Positions 60,194 to 64,000 of a stretch of 64,000 nucleotides of DNA are shown here, in pieces. Position 1 is the first letter of the stretch, and the number at the start of each line of letters is the position of its first letter. The position numbers and the translations under genes are program-made. The notes beneath the pieces were generated by a model. That model made no database searches and was not told the origin of the DNA. It saw only the letters and a list, made by a program, of their open reading frames with translations. Source of the stretch: Sycon ciliatum (taxonomy: Eukaryota > Porifera > Calcarea > Leucosolenida > Sycettidae). Location: positions 35,408,498-35,472,497 of the forward strand of contig NC_088645.1 of NCBI RefSeq assembly GCF_964019385.1, read 5' to 3'.

Positions 60194-60898
60194 CAATCAC
60201 AAAACCTGAACTCTTTATTGAAATTTAATTTATGACTTTGTGTGTTGAATTATCTATGTGTTTGATGGTGTGTGTCACCTGTGTGAATGGCTCCCACAGG
60301 GTAGTAGCACCTGGTCCTGCCGGTCCGGTCATGGCGGGACCTTATTTCGAAAACGTTTAACTCACCCAGTTCATGAAAAATGGGGAGGGGGGGGTTACAA
60401 TGTCATTTCTGGTCAAGTACCCCACTTGGCCGGACCACCTGAAATCCCAGTGCTACGGCCCTGTCCCATGGCCATCATGTCCAAGAGCCCCCAGAGGTTA
60501 TGTTCTCTTGGAATGGCCCACACTGCAAAGTAACTGTCGTGCCAATCCTTCTAAGTAAGTTCATTGTCTTAAAAAAAAAGACTCCTTGGGGCAAGCAGAG
60601 TGATGAAAATAATGCTACATTACGCAACAACAGTAATCTTCCATGTGTGGCAAAGATCTCACAGCGGAATAAAACAAAAAGAGACCGGTGGCGTAGGTTT
60701 TCGAAAATCTGTTTTCACTCATGATGCATGTGTAATGCACATGCTTTAGCGAATCACAGTGTGAAAGTATTAGGACAGAAGTGACTGTATAATATTATTA
60801 TGTACAGTGTGTACAGTCAGTTGTATACACATGTCAGGGGTGAAGCATCCGATGCAACACTGAATCGGTGACGTACTAGCAGCATAAGGGGGACACAG
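60194..60898. other. Convergent 3' spacer between TSEN54 and the monooxygenase gene
   Basis: 705 bp between the two stop codons. A plus-strand AATAAA at about 60664 could be the TSEN54 polyadenylation signal. No other feature recognised. Confidence 0.4.
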
Positions 60899-62668
60899 CT
60901 ATGCATGGCTTAGCGCTATCAATAGCGCGAGGGAAAACAGGGCAACACTAGCTGGCATGCGCGCCGCAGATGAGTCATTCACCAGCCCCACAGTCTCGCA
61001 GTGGTGCACGGCGCCCTCCAGCGACGACACGCTGCCCCTGATCAGGCGGTTCAGCAGCCGCCACTCGTCCGGATGTCGCGTCTGCTGGCACGGGTCGCGA
61101 TGGGCGCGCAGCACACGCGACGCCTGTGCCAGGCACTGAGCTGAGCACACCGGTACCGGGGCAACAGTGGTGGTAGCTGTAGACATGATGGCGGTACCTT
61201 CGGATGACGTCATGGCGACGGCTTGCATGACGTCACTACACTCGCGCATGGCGTTGTTCACGGCAACGGTGATGTTCTCCGTGTAGCTGAACACGCTGCA
61301 GCGTGGACCCTCCACGAACGACGACTGGTAGCAGAGGTCAAACTGGCCGAACTGATTGCACACCAGCTCGCCGCGACTGGGGAAGTAGCGAATGAAAGCG
61401 AAGCACATCTCGTCGAACGAGCCGAATCCCCATCGAGTCGTCTGGTTGCGTCCGACGCTGTTGAATACGCACCTGGACTCGAACACGTCTCCTCTGGCCA
61501 CCTGCACGTAGGACGGAGCATACTCGTATGTCACCGGTGAGTTGTAGTTATAGCTGTGGTCATCCATGATGCGAGTGCGATTGCCGCCCTCCTTGATCAG
61601 ATCCACGTACATCGCGCTGCCGAGAAAGTGCATGTGTGGAAAGCTGACCGTTAGCTGTATGGGTCCCTGGTCCAGTAGCGTCTTAGTGCAATCGCTAGTG
61701 CAGCGAAACGGCAACTCCACCTCCGTCTGGCCGGGCGGAATGTCAATGTTGACCTGCCCCAGAGTCATAGTACCCATATCGTGGGGACGCAGCTGGCTGG
61801 TGTAGTACATGCGCACGCCGGACCGGTCGCGATAATCCGGCACCAGGTCAGCATTGGTCCAGTGCAGCTGAACCTGAACGTAGCGCGGGTGTCGACCGCC
61901 GAACGGCACGCCGGCTGCTTCCGGCATGCATTCGTCACCCAGGCCGAACGACCAGACATAGATAGTCGTCTCGCAGCCTGGCAGCACGTTGAAGCTCTCG
62001 TACCCTTGTCCCGTGGGCACAGGCGACTTACAGCCCATCATGGTGAAATGATGTATCACGTTGAGGTTGTCTAGGAGAGGCGCGAACCCCACTGCGTGGT
62101 ATTGCCGATCGGAGGGCAGCTCGAAGTTCATGTTGAAGTAGGTGGTCTCCTGTGCGGGTACGATCGTGTTGTCGGAGCCATTCTCTGCGCGCAGATCGAT
62201 GTACTGCACGCCCGGTGCGTCGAAGGCCGGGCAGCGCTTGAGTAGGCGCGTGCAGTCCAGCGTGGTTGGGTCCTGGCTGGAGTAGGCGTGTTGGCCGACC
62301 GGTGTCTTGAAGCCGGGATGCGTGATGTTGACAGTACGCGCTGCAGTCTGACCTGGCGTCCACACACAGTCTGGGTCGCCCAGTTCCTCGCCGTTGGACT
62401 GACCGTCGCCATCGGAGTCGTTTCGACACAGAGCCATCGTCCAGGCCCTGCCCTCTGCCAGGAAGTCCAGGCCGAAGCGATTGCGCGCGTCGCCGCCCTG
62501 CTCGCTGACATGTCCCACTCCGTGCCAGACTCTGGCGGCATCGCACGGATGCTGAACGGAGAAGCCGTTGGGAATGCGAGACCGGTAGGTGGCGAACGCT
62601 TGCACCTGTCTGATGGCCACACAGGCCAGTAGCAACGCGGTCACCGGTGCTAAAACTCCCGCAGACAT
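60899..62668 (-). CDS. Temptin-domain plus copper type II ascorbate-dependent monooxygenase (DBH-like), secreted or GPI-anchored
   Basis: Intronless 589-codon ORF. Residues 1-24 are a signal peptide (ALLLACVAIRQVQA). About 25-105 is a temptin-type domain: PNGFSVQHPC, GVGHVSEQGGDARNRFG, CRNDSDGDGQSNGEELGDPD. Next comes the two-part copper monooxygenase core. His206-His207 (IHHFTMMGC) and His269 (VQLHWTN) fit the CuH site; His345 and His347 (FPHMHFLG) and Met421 (FDEMCFAF) fit the CuM site. Spacing closely parallels peptidylglycine and dopamine monooxygenases, so hydroxylation of a C-H bond with copper, O2 and ascorbate is likely; the substrate is unknown. The tail has a hydrophobic end (ASVALFSLALLIALSHA) after a small-residue stretch (NDSSAA), which suggests a GPI anchor or a membrane helix. 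No DOMON domain precedes the core, unlike DBH. ATG is the only plausible start before the signal peptide. Confidence 0.92.
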   Translation of the reverse strand: MSAGVLAPVTALLLACVAIRQVQAFATYRSRIPNGFSVQHPCDAARVWHGVGHVSEQGGDARNRFGLDFLAEGRAWTMALCRNDSDGDGQSNGEELGDPDCVWTPGQTAARTVNITHPGFKTPVGQHAYSSQDPTTLDCTRLLKRCPAFDAPGVQYIDLRAENGSDNTIVPAQETTYFNMNFELPSDRQYHAVGFAPLLDNLNVIHHFTMMGCKSPVPTGQGYESFNVLPGCETTIYVWSFGLGDECMPEAAGVPFGGRHPRYVQVQLHWTNADLVPDYRDRSGVRMYYTSQLRPHDMGTMTLGQVNIDIPPGQTEVELPFRCTSDCTKTLLDQGPIQLTVSFPHMHFLGSAMYVDLIKEGGNRTRIMDDHSYNYNSPVTYEYAPSYVQVARGDVFESRCVFNSVGRNQTTRWGFGSFDEMCFAFIRYFPSRGELVCNQFGQFDLCYQSSFVEGPRCSVFSYTENITVAVNNAMRECSDVMQAVAMTSSEGTAIMSTATTTVAPVPVCSAQCLAQASRVLRAHRDPCQQTRHPDEWRLLNRLIRGSVSSLEGAVHHCETVGLVNDSSAARMPASVALFSLALLIALSHA

Positions 62669-64000
62669 TGTAACACTGGCGGCTTGAAGTACGAGCTGTA
62701 GGCTTCACACTGTACTGACTTGGAGTGAAGCTTGAAGTGACAGTTCTTCCCTGGCTGACCAAGTGAAGTAAGTTTGAGCTACAAAAGTCTCCGTTGCAGC
62801 TGAGCTGAGGTCAAGGTGGAGGATGGCATAATGAGGAATATGTGGGGTTCGTGCAGGTCTTTTATCCAGCTGGTCTCCACGATGGTCCGATCGATGCATC
62901 TTCGGTTACCTTGTCTGTATGATGATATTTTCCTAGCCAGCTCCCCAGCTTGCCGAAGCCAGAGGCCGAGGGAGCGCAGCTAGCTGTGAGCTGCTGACGG
63001 GCTTGTCCGTCTAGTCACGGTGGTATACTTGTGGTAGCAGGGACTCGTATAAACGCGGGGGTTATACGAGTCCCTGGAGGGTGAATAGCTCGGCCAGCCC
63101 CCATCTAGTCTGCGTAGACCATGGTAGACCTACGTAGTCGTTTCTGATGGATGTCACGATGGAAAGGGTGTGGGGTGGACGGGCGTTGCGTGCATGCAGT
63201 AGCGAATGTTCTTGGTGAGCCAAGGCAGGGCCGCTAGAGAACCGATCCCGCAGACGCAATCAGAGTAATAATGCCTAGTAATGGTCGTACCAGCGTCCTT
63301 TGCGTGACGTACGGACGGGACCAGCAGTATCAACTCTGATACTGTATAATCAACAATAGGGAGTAAGTAGTACATCTACTCTCTCGGATCTACAATGTCC
63401 ATGTACATTGTATGTGACTGCATGTGTTACGAATGCCATGTGGTTGCACGCAGAGTTACGAAACTTTGGCGTTACCTTGATCAGCATACATGTACTTCCT
63501 CAGAATAACGATCAGGCCTTAGCAAAGTGAGGGATGTTGGAGGCGCTCTTGGGAGAGAATCAATGACAGCGCATTTTCTCACCGCAACATTCGCCAGCAA
63601 TATTTATCCAATGATCGCAGGCTTAGGTCGTAGATTTTCTCTATGCCTAACTGCGCTTCACGTGGACAGTTGATTGTTTTTCTTCCGGATCACGGACCGG
63701 ACAGGTGCTGGGTCTTTTGACAATGCGCGCCACGTGCGTGCGTGAGAGGCAGGAGCTGTCAGAAATGCGCCGCAAAGAAGTCTGGCCTAGCTGCATGGAG
63801 GCTGGAGCGTGATATGATGCAATCACACGCAGCAAGTTGGTATGTCACGGGTTCCAGTCTGGCCATTATGTTTATCACGCCGGATATGCGAGTACAATCG
63901 TGCACTATCCATCTATTCAGCAGGGAGTCGAGTCGTGTAAACCTACGATTCCCTCATTTTTTGGTTTGAGTGAAAGGTGCCGCGCCGCTTGAAACGGGAA
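62669..64000. other. Upstream region of the monooxygenase gene, no gene recognised
   Basis: A perfect hairpin lies at 63038-63076 (CAGGGACTCGTATAA against TTATACGAGTCCCTG). Short ORFs have no recognisable domain. No TATA box was assigned. Confidence 0.5.
63038..63076. repeat. Perfect short hairpin
   Basis: 15-bp arms around a nine-base GC-rich loop, about 370 bp upstream of the monooxygenase start. Confidence 0.85.

Noticed and set aside
62028..62762. 244-residue minus-strand ORF overlapping the monooxygenase start
   Set aside because: Alternative frame of the same gene, without recognisable domains.

Overview
The window is nuclear DNA of an animal, most likely a marine invertebrate. Genes are split by GT-AG introns, exons are GC-rich, and introns and spacers are packed with microsatellites, minisatellites and small DNA transposons. 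The gene set (a TRIM ubiquitin ligase, a temptin/DBH-like copper monooxygenase, PPP6R, TSEN54, POLR3E) is metazoan. Transposon types, a possible Mutator-like exon and the (TG)n/(CT)n/poly-C landscape would fit a sponge. That taxonomic guess is inference with low confidence.

Layout. 1-2.9 kb: triplet and TG repeats, a Harbinger-like MITE, a hairpin and an E-box-rich tandem repeat. 2.98-3.73 kb: one (+) exon of a possible papain-fold peptidase. 5.4-13.2 kb: the C-terminal seven exons of POLR3E (RNA polymerase III subunit RPC5). Its 4.8-kb intron holds a degraded integrase/Ulp1/PHD transposon on the minus strand that has grown internal tandem repeats, plus a nested hAT element. 13.2-18 kb: minisatellites, foldbacks and terminal-inverted-repeat elements. 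18.1-23.5 kb: a three-exon TRIM gene (RING, two B-boxes, coiled coil, filamin, SPRY-like) with a partial duplication of its 3' end. 23.6-30.5 kb: repeats, a non-LTR retrotransposon relic and a clean 604-bp piggyBac-type MITE. 30.5-35.2 kb: an intronless ORF for a 1547-residue, cysteine-free, probably secreted low-complexity protein. 38.5-44.1 kb (minus): two-exon PPP6R/SAPS. 45.5-60.2 kb (plus): ten-exon TSEN54, head to head with PPP6R, its introns loaded with MITEs and transposase relics. 60.9-62.7 kb (minus): an intronless temptin plus copper monooxygenase gene, convergent with TSEN54. 62.7-64 kb: upstream spacer with one hairpin.

The genes do not form one pathway. POLR3E (tRNA transcription) and TSEN54 (tRNA intron removal) both serve tRNA production, but they lie 32 kb apart and nothing in the sequence links their regulation. 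The main points of interest are the cysteine-free secreted protein, the filamin plus SPRY TRIM architecture, satellite growth inside transposon coding sequence, and a transposon-in-transposon insertion eight bases past a TSEN54 splice donor. Exon borders were set by hand from splice consensus, phase and remembered human homologues; no alignment was run.
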